Below, piece by piece: positions 28,161 to 36,652 of a DNA stretch of 64,000 nucleotides. This DNA comes from Dakarella massiliensis. Lineage in GTDB: Bacteria; Pseudomonadota; Gammaproteobacteria; Burkholderiales; Burkholderiaceae_F. The DNA is taken from the NCBI RefSeq assembly GCF_001182045.1, contig NZ_CVTY01000005.1, positions 186,001 to 250,000 on the forward strand, read 5' to 3'. Each line of letters begins with the position of its first letter. The stretch's first letter is position 1. The notes beneath the pieces were generated by a model that ran no database searches, was not told the DNA's origin, and was given only the letters and a program-made list of their open reading frames with translations. The position numbers were made by a program, and so were the translations under genes.

Positions 28161-29639
28161 TTATTTTACGGATTTCCCGGCGTTCTTCGAGGAAGTTTCA
28201 TTACTCCGTTCGGTGGTCTTTTGGGCATCCGGCTGACTGCTTTTGGTGGATGCTTTGGCGGAATGCTCGCCTCCCTTCTTGACGGGCTCGCCCTTCAGGA
28301 AGTGCTGCGCCTGCTGGAGCGGGAAGTCGTTGGCGTCACCGAACTTGTAGACATCCTTGTCGGAGGCGGTTTCGGACTCCGCTTCTTCCTTCGCTTCATC
28401 TGCGTCCGTGGTGTTGCCGGAGACCGTCAGATGGTTATCCAGATCCGCCTCGCGGATGATGAAGGAGGGATAGTTGCCTTCAGCCGTATCGTCGACCGCG
28501 ACATCCGGCTTGATGCCGGTAGCCTGGATAGAGCGCCCGGACGGCGTGTAGTAGCGGGCCGTCGTGAGCTTGATGCCGGTGGGGGACTTTTCGGTGAGCG
28601 GCGTCAGCGGAATGACCGTCTGCACGCTGCCCTTGCCGAAGGAACGGCGCCCCATCAGTGTGGCTCTCTTATGATCCTGAAGAGCGCCCGCCACAATTTC
28701 AGAGGCAGAAGCTGAGGACGGATTGATCAGCACAACGATCGGCACGGTCTTCGCTTCTTCCGGTCCCTTTTCCGTCACGGGAAGGTTCGGAAGCGGCTGG
28801 CCGGTGAAGAATTCGCGGTTCGAGTCCTCGGTGCGGCCCTTGGTCGAAACGACGAGCGTATTGGCTGGCAGGAAGAGTCCGCAGACACCGACCGCGGCGT
28901 CCAGCAGACCGCCGGGGTTATTGCGGAGGTCGAGCACGAGTCCCTTCAGGTGATGATCCTTCTGGAACTTATTCAGGGCCTTCGCGAGATCCTCTTCGGT
29001 ATGTTCCTGGAACTGGGAGATACGGATGTAGCCGATGCCGTCCGGGAGTTCCTTCGATTTCACGGACTGAACCTTGATGATGCTGCGGACGAGCTTGATT
29101 GTGATCGGCTTCTTCACGCCCTTACGCATGATCTGCAGCGTGACCGGGGTCTTCGGCTTGCCGCGCATCATCTTCACGCACTTGCTGAGTGTCAGGTCGT
29201 AGGTGAAGGTGTTATCGATCTTGATGATGATGTCACCCGCGCGGACGCCAGCCTTGGCGGCCGGCGTGTCGTCGATCGGGGACACCACCTGGACGCCGCT
29301 CTTGCCGTCCTTCGTTACTTCAATGCCCAGGCCGCCGAATTCGCCTTCAGTCCCTTCCTGCAGATCCTTGAATCCTTCAGCATCGAGGTATGCGGAGTGA
29401 GGGTCCAGACCGGACACCATGCCGGTTAGTGCCTGTTCAAGGAGCTTCTTATCGCCGACCGGATCGACGTAGAAGGACTTGATGGCGCCGAACACGTCGG
29501 TAAACTGCCGGATTTCCTTCAGCGGGAGCTGGTTCTGAGTGGCCGTATCAGTCTTGTCAGCCCACGCATTCATTCCCATGGTGAGTGCGAATCCGACAGC
29601 CGTGCCGACCGTAACCAGCTTTAACGTATTTTTGTCCAT
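28161..29639 (-). CDS. ctpA: C-terminal processing peptidase (S41 family, CtpA/Prc-like)
   Basis: Periplasmic serine protease with an N-terminal signal or anchor (about residues 7-27 of the chosen start MDKNTLKLV). The PDZ domain spans about 95-180 (EFGGLGIEVTKDG, GVRAGDIIIKID). The catalytic core has LDLRNNPGG, the serine in PSSASASE (307-314) and Lys336 in SFGKGSVQ. 492 aa. The last 80 residues are a Ser/Lys/Glu-rich tail without a clear fold. It lies 44 bp downstream of envC in a gpmA-envC-ctpA-moeB run, consistent with envelope and cell-wall work. Confidence 0.94.
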   Translation of the reverse strand: MDKNTLKLVTVGTAVGFALTMGMNAWADKTDTATQNQLPLKEIRQFTDVFGAIKSFYVDPVGDKKLLEQALTGMVSGLDPHSAYLDAEGFKDLQEGTEGEFGGLGIEVTKDGKSGVQVVSPIDDTPAAKAGVRAGDIIIKIDNTFTYDLTLSKCVKMMRGKPKTPVTLQIMRKGVKKPITIKLVRSIIKVQSVKSKELPDGIGYIRISQFQEHTEEDLAKALNKFQKDHHLKGLVLDLRNNPGGLLDAAVGVCGLFLPANTLVVSTKGRTEDSNREFFTGQPLPNLPVTEKGPEEAKTVPIVVLINPSSASASEIVAGALQDHKRATLMGRRSFGKGSVQTVIPLTPLTEKSPTGIKLTTARYYTPSGRSIQATGIKPDVAVDDTAEGNYPSFIIREADLDNHLTVSGNTTDADEAKEEAESETASDKDVYKFGDANDFPLQQAQHFLKGEPVKKGGEHSAKASTKSSQPDAQKTTERSNETSSKNAGKSVK

Positions 29640-29682
29640 AAACAGGCGGAATTTCAGAAAAATGAATGTTCCCACCAGAGGG

Positions 29683-31122
29683 CTATCTCACCCATGAGGA
29701 GGGGTTAATGGTGTGACCCTTGTAGCGGATCTCAAAGTATAGACCGGGGGTATCGCCGATCGCCCCGGAGCCGGAACGCGCGATGGTTTCACCGGCGGAG
29801 ACCGAGCTGCCGTTGCCTTTCAGAAGAGCGCTGTTATACGCGTAAACCGAGAGATATCCGCTGCCATGATCAAGGATAATCAGATTCCCAAAGCCGCGGA
29901 GATTGCCGGAGTACACCACGCGGCCCGCGGCAATGGCTTTGACAGCGGAGCCTTCCTGTGCCCGGATGAAGAGTCCCTGCCACTTGCCGATACCGTTACG
30001 GTTCTGACCATAGCGGCCCTCAACCGTGCCGGATACCGGCATGGGCATACGGCCCCGGAGCTTCGCGAAGTTTCCGGAGAGAGAAGGCGCAGGGGCAGGT
30101 TCCGGAGGCTCTTCAACCCGTGCGGGGGCCTTGGGAGCCGGCTTACCCTGCTGCGCGGCTTTCTTCTTCGCCAGCGCGAGCTGACGGGCGCGTTCCTCTG
30201 CTGCTTTCTTCCTGGCCAGCCGCTCCTCCTCAAGTTTCTTCTGGCGGGCGTGTTCCTGGGCCGCAATGGCAGCGTTGATCTGCTGAATCAGGGCAGAGAG
30301 GCGCTGCTGGTCTTTCTTCAGTTCCGCAACCTGCTGCTTCTGGCTCGCGATCTGCCGCTCAAGCTTCTTCGTGTTGTCCTGGTGCAGTTTCTGATCCGCA
30401 GCAAGTTTCTGATTGCTCTGCTGCTCAGTCGCGGCATTCGCGGCAATATTTTTTGCCTGTGCTGTGGTCTTCTGCTCCTGATTCTTCAGCTGAACCTTCG
30501 TCACCTCAAGATTATTGGCTCTCTTCTGATGACGCTCCGCGAGGTAATCGAGAATCGCGTTGCCGCGGTGGATTTCAGCCGGTGTGGAGCCGGATACCAG
30601 AACTTCCCAGGGTTTCTTCTTCGAGTAAAGATATTGGATGCGGGCATTGGTCGCGATGTCGCGGCGGGTATTCTCCAGTCGGTTCGTAACCCGTCCGGAC
30701 TCCTTTTTGATGCTCGCAATCTGATTCTGTTTCTGCTTCTGCTCAGCGGTCAGCTGCTGCAGCTTTTTATTGGAAAGCGTCAGAGCGCTCTGAGCGGACT
30801 TGGCGGCAGAAGCTTCCTTCTGCTGCTTCGCCTGCTTGAGGGAAATATCCCGCTGAAGCTTGCCGATCTGCTGCTGAAGCGCTTTCTGCTGATTCTCAAG
30901 CCCCTTCTTCTGCGCAGTATTGTCATCCTGATTCCGGGCAGCTGCCTTTGATCGGGATTTCTTTACAGCCCGACGGGGAGCGGCAGCCCGTTTTCTGGTC
31001 TTTGCCGTGCTCTTCTTACTCGCAGACGCAGTTTTCTTCTGCTGCGCGGCATACGTGACAGCCGGCTGCAGGAGAACACTGGCAGCAAAGATTGACGCAA
31101 TAAATAAGGCAGTTTTTTTCAT
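29683..31122 (-). CDS. envC: Murein hydrolase activator EnvC-like (degenerate LytM/M23 domain)
   Basis: Periplasmic coiled-coil protein, 479 aa. Signal peptide at 1-25, a Lys/Arg-rich stretch (about 30-70), long predicted coiled coils (about 75-340), a Pro-rich linker, then a C-terminal LytM fold. The LytM zinc ligands are lost: KWQGLFIRA replaces HxGxD and LYFEIRY replaces the HxH motif. This is the state of EnvC, which activates amidases rather than cutting wall itself. FtsEX, which recruits EnvC in E. coli, is encoded at 37.6-39.2 kb. The upstream gene is gpmA with a hairpin between. Confidence 0.9.
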   Translation of the reverse strand: MKKTALFIASIFAASVLLQPAVTYAAQQKKTASASKKSTAKTRKRAAAPRRAVKKSRSKAAARNQDDNTAQKKGLENQQKALQQQIGKLQRDISLKQAKQQKEASAAKSAQSALTLSNKKLQQLTAEQKQKQNQIASIKKESGRVTNRLENTRRDIATNARIQYLYSKKKPWEVLVSGSTPAEIHRGNAILDYLAERHQKRANNLEVTKVQLKNQEQKTTAQAKNIAANAATEQQSNQKLAADQKLHQDNTKKLERQIASQKQQVAELKKDQQRLSALIQQINAAIAAQEHARQKKLEEERLARKKAAEERARQLALAKKKAAQQGKPAPKAPARVEEPPEPAPAPSLSGNFAKLRGRMPMPVSGTVEGRYGQNRNGIGKWQGLFIRAQEGSAVKAIAAGRVVYSGNLRGFGNLIILDHGSGYLSVYAYNSALLKGNGSSVSAGETIARSGSGAIGDTPGLYFEIRYKGHTINPSSWVR

Positions 31123-31136
31123 GAAGAGGCAGAGGC

Positions 31137-31167
31137 GGATCAGCCCGCAGTCCGAAGGGGCTGATCC
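31137..31167 (-). terminator. Hairpin between gpmA and envC
   Basis: Perfect 10-bp inverted repeat (31137-31146 with 31158-31167), but without a T run on the minus strand. It may be a weak terminator or an RNA-stabilising stem. Confidence 0.35.
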
Positions 31168-31179
31168 TGATCGGAGGGA

Positions 31180-31929
31180 TTAGTGCTTCGCCTTGCCCTG
31201 GGCAGCTACGGCGGCGATGGCCTTCGCGATCTCTTCCTGATTGCCAAGGTAGTAGTGGCGGATCGGCTTCATGTCGTCATCGAATTCATAGACGAGCGGC
31301 TGAGCCGTAGGAATATTGAGACCGGCGATGTCTTCATCGCTGATGCCGTCGAGATGCTTGATCAGGGCGCGGAGGCTGTTGCCGTGAGCCGCGATCAGTA
31401 CACGCTTGCCGGAGGCAACCTCAGGCTTGATCGATTCTTCCCAGAAGGGAATCACGCGGGCGACGGTGTCCTTCAGACACTCGCAGGCAGGAATCTCAGC
31501 CTCGGGGATATCCGCGTAGCGAGGATCCTTGCCAGGCCACATCGGGCTGTCCTTCTCCAGGGCGCCCGGGCGGATGTCGTAGGAGCGGCGCCAGATCAGA
31601 ACCTGCTTTTCACCATATTTTTCAGCGGTTTCTGATTTATTGAGTCCCTGAAGGGCGCCGTAATGGCGTTCATTCAGACGCCAGGACTTGCGCACAGGCA
31701 GCCAATCCTGATCGATGGCATCCAGCGTAATCCAGAGGGTGTGGATCGCGCGCTTAAGCACGCTGGTGTAGGCCAGATCGAACTGGTAACCCTGCGTACG
31801 CAGCAGTTCACCTGCCTTCTGAGCCTCCTGGCGCCCCTGCTCGGTGAGGTCGACATCGACCCAGCCGGTAAAACGGTTTTCGAGATTCCACTGGCTCTGG
31901 CCGTGGCGCATGAGAACGAGTTTATGCAT
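31180..31929 (-). CDS. gpmA: 2,3-bisphosphoglycerate-dependent phosphoglycerate mutase
   Basis: Interconverts 3- and 2-phosphoglycerate in glycolysis and gluconeogenesis. 249 aa, normal size. The start is [15 protein letters not shown], with the phospho-acceptor His9 in RHG. An upstream in-frame start would add 14 residues. [29 protein letters not shown] and the second histidine in [10 protein letters not shown] complete the active site. It is divergent from the rhodanese gene, a layout common in betaproteobacteria. Confidence 0.97.
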   Translation of the reverse strand: MHKLVLMRHGQSQWNLENRFTGWVDVDLTEQGRQEAQKAGELLRTQGYQFDLAYTSVLKRAIHTLWITLDAIDQDWLPVRKSWRLNERHYGALQGLNKSETAEKYGEKQVLIWRRSYDIRPGALEKDSPMWPGKDPRYADIPEAEIPACECLKDTVARVIPFWEESIKPEVASGKRVLIAAHGNSLRALIKHLDGISDEDIAGLNIPTAQPLVYEFDDDMKPIRHYYLGNQEEIAKAIAAVAAQGKAKH

Positions 31930-31973
31930 AAAGTTTTCTCTAGTTAGGGAACCTGAAGGAGATTCCAACATTC

Positions 31974-31979
31974 TATAAT
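31974..31979 (+). promoter_or_regulatory. Candidate -10 box for the rhodanese-secB side
   Basis: A perfect TATAAT lies about 48 bp before the rhodanese GTG start, in the 97-bp gap from gpmA. The sequence 17 bp upstream (ACCTGA) is a poor -35, so the promoter call rests on the -10 box alone. Confidence 0.35.
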
Positions 31980-32026
31980 CGAATACCTTAGTCTGAACCC
32001 TAGTACGGGATACAAGGAATAGAACC

Positions 32027-32428
32027 GTGTTGGATTTTCTTTACCGCAATGCGGCTTTAGTCGCAATTGTATTAATTTCGGGAGCCATGCTGCTCTGGCC
32101 GATGCTGACCCGCAAAAAGCGCGGGAAGGAAGTCGACAGCACGATTGCGACCGAACTGATCAATCATAAGGACGCCCAGGTTATCGATATCCGCTCGAAC
32201 GATGACTACAAGGCTGGTCACATTGCCCGCTCGCGGAATTTCCCGGCCACGGTGATTCATCATCATCTGAACGAATTCGATAAAACGAAGCCGGTCCTTC
32301 TGATTAGTGCCGCCGGAGACGCCAAGATGGTTGCCTCCCTGCTGAAAGGCATGGGCTTTGCCAGCGTGACGGTGCTGAAAGGCGGCATGAAGGGATGGCG
32401 TGAAGCCGGCCTTCCGGTCGTGAAATAA
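32027..32428 (+). CDS. Membrane-anchored rhodanese-like domain protein lacking the active-site Cys
   Basis: 133-aa protein with an N-terminal membrane helix (about 9-26), a basic patch, then a single rhodanese fold ([35 protein letters not shown]). The loop that normally carries the sulfur-accepting Cys reads ISAAGDAK, with Ser94 at the expected Cys place, so sulfurtransferase activity is unlikely. The start is GTG with AAGGAA 7 nt upstream. In related genomes this gene is followed by grxC and secB; here secB follows directly. The role is unknown. Confidence 0.85.
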   Translation: MLDFLYRNAALVAIVLISGAMLLWPMLTRKKRGKEVDSTIATELINHKDAQVIDIRSNDDYKAGHIARSRNFPATVIHHHLNEFDKTKPVLLISAAGDAKMVASLLKGMGFASVTVLKGGMKGWREAGLPVVK

Positions 32429-32439
32429 TTGAAAAAAAC

Positions 32440-32487
32440 TAGGGTGATGTATGCAGATTGCCCTAAAATTACTACCATTAGAGTAGT
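32440..32487 (+). other. Two small hairpins upstream of secB
   Basis: A 9-bp stem with two G-U pairs (32440-32448 with 32457-32465) is followed by a short stem (32471-32475 with 32483-32487). No T run follows. They may mark a weak terminator or an RNA processing site. Confidence 0.3.
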
Positions 32488-32517
32488 TTGAGTTTCCCTA
32501 ACCAAGGAATTAGCCAG

Positions 32518-33036
32518 ATGGCAGAAGAAATCGGAAATCAGGAATCCGCTGAACAGAACGGCCCCGTGGTCCAGCTGCAGCGCTGTTACTTTAAGGACGC
32601 ATCGCTTGAGATGCCGCATGCGCCCGAAGTCTTCACGGAGGCTCTTGAAGAGCAGCCGGTGGTGGATATTCAGTTTGAGGTTGTCCCGCTGCAGCTTTCC
32701 GTTCCGGATTACTACGAGGTTGTCGTCCGCGGCACCGTGACCGTTAAGTCGAAGGAACAGGTGCTTTTCCTTGTTGAAGGCAAGCAGGCCGGCATTTTCC
32801 AGATCTCCGGTATCGGCGAAGAGGACACGCATCATCTGCTGAACGTGTACTGCCCCTCGATCGTCTATCCGTACCTCCGCGCCAATGTGGCGGATCTGAT
32901 TACCCGTACCAGCATGCCCCCTGTGCATCTGCCTGAGGTGAACTTCGAGGCTCTCTATCAGCAGCGTCTTGCCCAGATGCAGCAGCAGGCGGAATCTTCT
33001 GTCCAGCCGGCCGCCAACGGTTCTGGTCAGGCGTAA
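32518..33036 (+). CDS. secB: Protein-export chaperone SecB
   Basis: Cytosolic tetrameric chaperone that keeps precursor proteins unfolded and passes them to SecA. 172 aa, with an acidic start and the conserved LQRCYFKDASLEMPHAP strand (about 20-36). EVVVRGTVTV, the FLVEGKQAGIFQI region, CPSIVYPYLRANVADLI and PPVHLPEVNFEALY follow. ATG chosen because CAAGGAATT lies at the right distance; an upstream in-frame ATG would add 10 residues. The C-terminal Gln/Ser/Ala tail is longer than in E. coli (155 aa). Confidence 0.96.
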   Translation: MAEEIGNQESAEQNGPVVQLQRCYFKDASLEMPHAPEVFTEALEEQPVVDIQFEVVPLQLSVPDYYEVVVRGTVTVKSKEQVLFLVEGKQAGIFQISGIGEEDTHHLLNVYCPSIVYPYLRANVADLITRTSMPPVHLPEVNFEALYQQRLAQMQQQAESSVQPAANGSGQA

Positions 33037-33124
33037 TAAAAAAATCACTGCGGGCTCACCGGCGAACCCCTGAGTGACAGCCCGCAGGCGTCAAAGAGTT
33101 TCACGACTCAAAGCGAGATGCATC

Positions 33125-33832
33125 ATGAGTATCAATGAGAAAGATTCAGCAAATACGACGGAATCTGAAAACAGCGGCAAGAAAATCCGAATCCTTCTTG
33201 TCGATGACCACACGCTATTCCGCAGCGGCCTGAAGGCGCTCCTGCAGCGTCAGTCCGACTTCCAGGTCGTGGGCGAAACCGATAACGGTCTTGACGGCGT
33301 CAAGCTCGCCGAGCAGCTCCAGCCTGACGTGGTGCTGCTTGACCTGGATATGCCGGTGATGAATGGCCACGAAGCCCTCGCGCAGATCCTGGAAGCCCAG
33401 CCCCATTTGGCGGTTCTGATGCTGACGGTGAGCGAAGACGGTGACGACCTCGTCGAATGCATGCGCCTCGGTGCCCGCGGCTATCTGCTGAAGAAGATCA
33501 ACACGGACTTCCTCCTTTCCGGAATCCGTCACGCGGTTGAAGGCGACTCCGTCCTTTCTCCCGAAATGACTTCCAAGCTCGTGATGAAGATCCGCCGCGA
33601 CCACGCGAGCCTTGCCACTCCGGTGACGGACGTCAACTCGCTGACGCCGCGTGAACGCGAGACGCTCGCCTGGCTTGCGAAGGGTGTTTCCAATAAGGAA
33701 ATCGCCCGCGCCCTGGATCTGGCCGAATCGACGGTCAAGGTTCATGTTCAGAGCATTCTCCGCAAGCTGAACCTGAGCAGCCGAGTTCAGGCCGCTGTGT
33801 TCGCGGTTGAGCATCACCTGGATCGTCAGTAA
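33125..33832 (+). CDS. NarL/FixJ-type response regulator (orphan)
   Basis: Two-domain transcription regulator, 235 aa. An unstructured first 20 residues precede the receiver domain with ILLVDDH and the phospho-acceptor Asp in VVLLDLDMPVMNG. The usual Thr/Ser and Lys switch residues lie in VLMLTVSE and YLLKK. The C-terminal LuxR-type helix-turn-helix is LTPRERETLAWLAKGVSNKEIARAL with STVKVHVQSILRKL. No sensor kinase is next to it. Homologues of NarL type control nitrate or redox genes, but the target here cannot be told. Terminator directly after. Confidence 0.9.
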   Translation: MSINEKDSANTTESENSGKKIRILLVDDHTLFRSGLKALLQRQSDFQVVGETDNGLDGVKLAEQLQPDVVLLDLDMPVMNGHEALAQILEAQPHLAVLMLTVSEDGDDLVECMRLGARGYLLKKINTDFLLSGIRHAVEGDSVLSPEMTSKLVMKIRRDHASLATPVTDVNSLTPRERETLAWLAKGVSNKEIARALDLAESTVKVHVQSILRKLNLSSRVQAAVFAVEHHLDRQ

Positions 33833-33872
33833 TCCGCTTTCCCTGACGAATCCGGGCGGTGATCCGCCTCAG

Positions 33873-33913
33873 AAAGCCTCCAATCCCGTAAAAGCGGGAG
33901 GGAGGCTTTTTTC
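33873..33913 (+). terminator. Terminator of the response regulator gene
   Basis: Stem AAAGCCTCC with GGAGGCTTT plus an inner TCCCG/CGGGA pair set, ending in a T run. Confidence 0.85.
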
Positions 33914-33999
33914 TTATTTTTATACCCCTGAATAAGTACAAAATACTAGCTTAATGGGCATAAAATACCCATGTTGTCTAATCCTTTCGGAGAAAAAAC

Positions 34000-35421
34000 A
34001 TGGCGGGAAAACCTGAGACGCTGTATCAGAAAATCGTCGACACCCACACGGTGAAGCGAATCGATGACAGCACGATTCTGCTGTACGTCGACATCCACTT
34101 CGCAAATGAGTACACGAGTCCTCAGGCTTTTGCCGGCTTGGTTGAGCGCGGTATCGGAGTGCTGTCTCCTGATTCCCACCTCTGTGTGGTTGACCATGTC
34201 ATTCCGACCGAAGATGTTACCCCCCGCGTTATTGAGGACTCAGCGAGCGCCCGTCAGGCGGCGAAGCTTGGCGAGAACTGCCGGCAGTTCGGCATCAAGG
34301 CTTTCTATGGCCCGAACGATCCTCATCAGGGTATCGAGCATGTGCTGATGGATGAGCAGGGGCTGGTGCGCCCCGGCATGGTCGTGATCTGCGGCGACAG
34401 CCACACCACGACGCATGGTTCTCTCGGGGCACTGGCGTTCGGGATCGGAACCTCCGAAATTGAACATATCCTCGCGACCCAGACTCTCGTCTACCGTATG
34501 GCGAAGACGATGCTGATCCGGATTGACGGACATCTCCCGGAAGGGGTAACCGCGAAAGATCTGGCGCTTGCGGTGCTGAGGAAGATTTCCGCCCGCGGCG
34601 CCTTGGGCTGTGTGGTTGAGTATCAGGGCAGCGTGGTGAATGAGCTGCCGGTCGAAGGCCGGATGACGCTCTGCAATCTGACAGTTGAGGCCGGTGCGCG
34701 CGGCGCGATCATTGCGCCTGACGAGAAGACTGTGGAGTGGGTGACCGCTCACTGCCCGGATCTGAAGGGGGAAGAACTGAAAGCGGCTCAGGACTACTGG
34801 CGCTCCCTGAAGAGTGACGACGATGCGCACTTCGACATCGTTCATACGCTTGATGCCTCGGCTCTGGAACCGATGGTGACCTGGGGCACTAGCCCGGATC
34901 AGGCGGTCGGGATTTCGGAATCGGTTCCGGAAGCGGATTCCTTCGCGGATCCGGACTCTCACACAGCCGCTGTCAGGGCTCAGGGATATCAGGGGCTCGA
35001 AGCCGGGACTCCGATGGAAGGGATCCCCGTGCAGCATGTCTTCATCGGTTCCTGCACGAACGCGAGGCTGCCTGATCTGAGAGCGGCGGCTGCCGTGATC
35101 CGGGGCCGCCATGTGGCACCGGGGGTCCGGGCGCAGGTTGTTCCGGGCTCCATGCAGGTGAGGCGGGAAGCTGAGGCTGAGGGACTCGATAGTATCTTCA
35201 AGGATGCGGGTTTTGAATGGCGTAAGAGCGGCTGCTCACTCTGCCTCGCGATGAATAACTTTGTTCTGGAGCCGGGGGTGCGGTGCGCTTCGACCACGAA
35301 CCGCAATTTTGAAGGCCGGCAGGGCCGGGGTGCCCGGACGCATCTCGTGAGCCCGCAGATGGCGGCGGCCGCTGCCGTGACCGGGCATCTGACTGATTGG
35401 CGCAAACTTCCGGAGATCTGA
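34000..35421 (+). CDS. leuC: 3-isopropylmalate dehydratase, large subunit
   Basis: Fe-S hydro-lyase of leucine synthesis that converts 2- to 3-isopropylmalate, working with LeuD. 473 aa, normal length. Cluster ligands are Cys352 (IGSCTNAR), Cys412 and Cys415 (SGCSLCLAMN). CGDSHTTTHGSLGALAFGIGTSE and the STTNRNFEGRQGRGARTHL block are intact. leuD follows at once (3 bp). The genes leuA and leuB are not in the window, so the rest of the pathway must lie elsewhere or be absent. Confidence 0.95.
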   Translation: MAGKPETLYQKIVDTHTVKRIDDSTILLYVDIHFANEYTSPQAFAGLVERGIGVLSPDSHLCVVDHVIPTEDVTPRVIEDSASARQAAKLGENCRQFGIKAFYGPNDPHQGIEHVLMDEQGLVRPGMVVICGDSHTTTHGSLGALAFGIGTSEIEHILATQTLVYRMAKTMLIRIDGHLPEGVTAKDLALAVLRKISARGALGCVVEYQGSVVNELPVEGRMTLCNLTVEAGARGAIIAPDEKTVEWVTAHCPDLKGEELKAAQDYWRSLKSDDDAHFDIVHTLDASALEPMVTWGTSPDQAVGISESVPEADSFADPDSHTAAVRAQGYQGLEAGTPMEGIPVQHVFIGSCTNARLPDLRAAAAVIRGRHVAPGVRAQVVPGSMQVRREAEAEGLDSIFKDAGFEWRKSGCSLCLAMNNFVLEPGVRCASTTNRNFEGRQGRGARTHLVSPQMAAAAAVTGHLTDWRKLPEI

Positions 35422-35496
35422 AAAATGGAATAACTCGTAAAGCTGAATGCCGTTGCCGTACCGCTCCCGATTGATAACCTCGATACGGATCAGATC

Positions 35497-36072
35497 ATGC
35501 CGAAGCAGTTCCTGCGCGGCGTGGATAAGTCAGGTCTCGCGAAGGGCACGTTCTTCAATCTGCGCTGCTACCCGGACGGAACGCGCCGCCCGGACTGCGT
35601 TTTCAATCAGCCTGGGTACGAGAAGGCGGGTATTATTGTTTCTTCTCCGAATTTCGGCTGCGGGTCGTCCCGCGAGCACGCTGTCTGGGGGCTGATGCAG
35701 ATCGGTATCCGGGCAGTGATTGCGCCGAGTTTCGGCGAGATTTTCTATTCCAACTGCTTCAATAACGGGCTGCTCGCAGCCAAGGTGTCCCGCGAGGATG
35801 GAGAGGCCATTCTCGAAGCGGTGAGCGGCGGAAAGCCTGTCAGTCTCACGATTGATGTGGCGAACCGCACGATTTCAGACGGCAGCCGCGAGTGGTCGTT
35901 TGAACTGTCAGACCGGCACCGTGAGATGCTGCTTGAAGGATTGGATATGGTGGGCTCAACGCTGAAGGATCTGGATAAGATCCAGGCGTTCCGCCGCCAG
36001 CATGAAGCCGCATTCCCCTGGATGGCAGGGCTTGCAGGAAAGGCTAAGGAGAGACTGGAGCGTGAAGGCTGA
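35497..36072 (+). CDS. leuD: 3-isopropylmalate dehydratase, small subunit, with interrupted 5' end
   Basis: 191 aa from the first usable ATG (MPKQFLRGVDKSG), with the LeuD signature NFGCGSSREHAVWGLMQIGIR-like block and IAPSFGEIFYSNC. The natural start appears to be the ATG at 35425, with GGAGA upstream and 3 bp after leuC. However, its third codon is TAA (35431-35433). The 21 codons after that stop still read as a normal LeuD N-terminus (VAVPLPIDNLDTDQI), in the same frame as the rest. So the gene is either newly broken, started at a rare codon such as CTG at 35443, or miscalled by one base. Starting at 35497 would lose the conserved DTD strand. Confidence 0.85.
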   Translation: MPKQFLRGVDKSGLAKGTFFNLRCYPDGTRRPDCVFNQPGYEKAGIIVSSPNFGCGSSREHAVWGLMQIGIRAVIAPSFGEIFYSNCFNNGLLAAKVSREDGEAILEAVSGGKPVSLTIDVANRTISDGSREWSFELSDRHREMLLEGLDMVGSTLKDLDKIQAFRRQHEAAFPWMAGLAGKAKERLEREG

Positions 36073-36106
36073 TAAGGTTTTCCGCTGCAGATAGAGGAGA
36101 GAGGAG

Positions 36107-36150
36107 AACCGGGCCTGCGCTGTCTGACAGCGCGGCGCCCGGTTTTTTTT
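36107..36150 (+). terminator. Rho-independent terminator of leuCD
   Basis: Stem AACCGGGC with GCCCGGTT, an inner GCGCTGT/ACAGCGC stem, and a run of eight T. Confidence 0.85.
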
Positions 36151-36170
36151 GCGGGTTGCCGCGGTACGGA

Positions 36171-36644
36171 TCAGACGGATCCGGCGTAGCCGTGCTGCCG
36201 CCAGGCTTCAAATACCGCGACAGCGACAGAATTGGAGAGATTGAGCGACCGGTTATTCGGCATCATGGGGATGCGGATCCGGTTCTCTTTGAGACAGTGA
36301 TTCTCCTGCAGTTCAAGCGGCAGGCCAGCGCTTTCACGTCCGAAAACAAGCCAGGAGCCGGCAGTGAATTTCACCTCTGGCAGAGACCGCGTGGCGTGGG
36401 AGGAAAACATATAGAGATCCCGGGGATCCGGATGCTCTTTTTCGATGAAGTCATCCCAGCTTTCATAGGTCTTCAGCGTGGCGTATTCCCGATAATCGAG
36501 ACCGGCGCGGCGCAGATGGCTGTCGTCGAGCGAGAAGCCAAGCGGCTTGATCAGATGCAGTGTGCAGCCGGTATTGGCTGACAGCCGGATAACGTTCCCG
36601 GTATTGGGCGGGATTTCGGGTGAAACCAGAACAATGTGAAACAT
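36171..36644 (-). CDS. trmL: tRNA (cytidine/uridine34-2'-O)-methyltransferase, SPOUT family
   Basis: 157-aa knot-forming methyltransferase that modifies the wobble base of leucine tRNAs. Family motifs are [13 protein letters not shown] (1), [10 protein letters not shown] (2) and [21 protein letters not shown] (3, knot). GRESAGLP replaces the usual GPE(T/S)xGLP, a small change. Starts 8 bp after the rpoH stop, so it is the last gene of the ftsY-ppx-ftsEX-rpoH run. It converges with the leuCD terminator. Confidence 0.93.
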   Translation of the reverse strand: MFHIVLVSPEIPPNTGNVIRLSANTGCTLHLIKPLGFSLDDSHLRRAGLDYREYATLKTYESWDDFIEKEHPDPRDLYMFSSHATRSLPEVKFTAGSWLVFGRESAGLPLELQENHCLKENRIRIPMMPNNRSLNLSNSVAVAVFEAWRQHGYAGSV

Positions 36645-36652
36645 GGAGAAAT

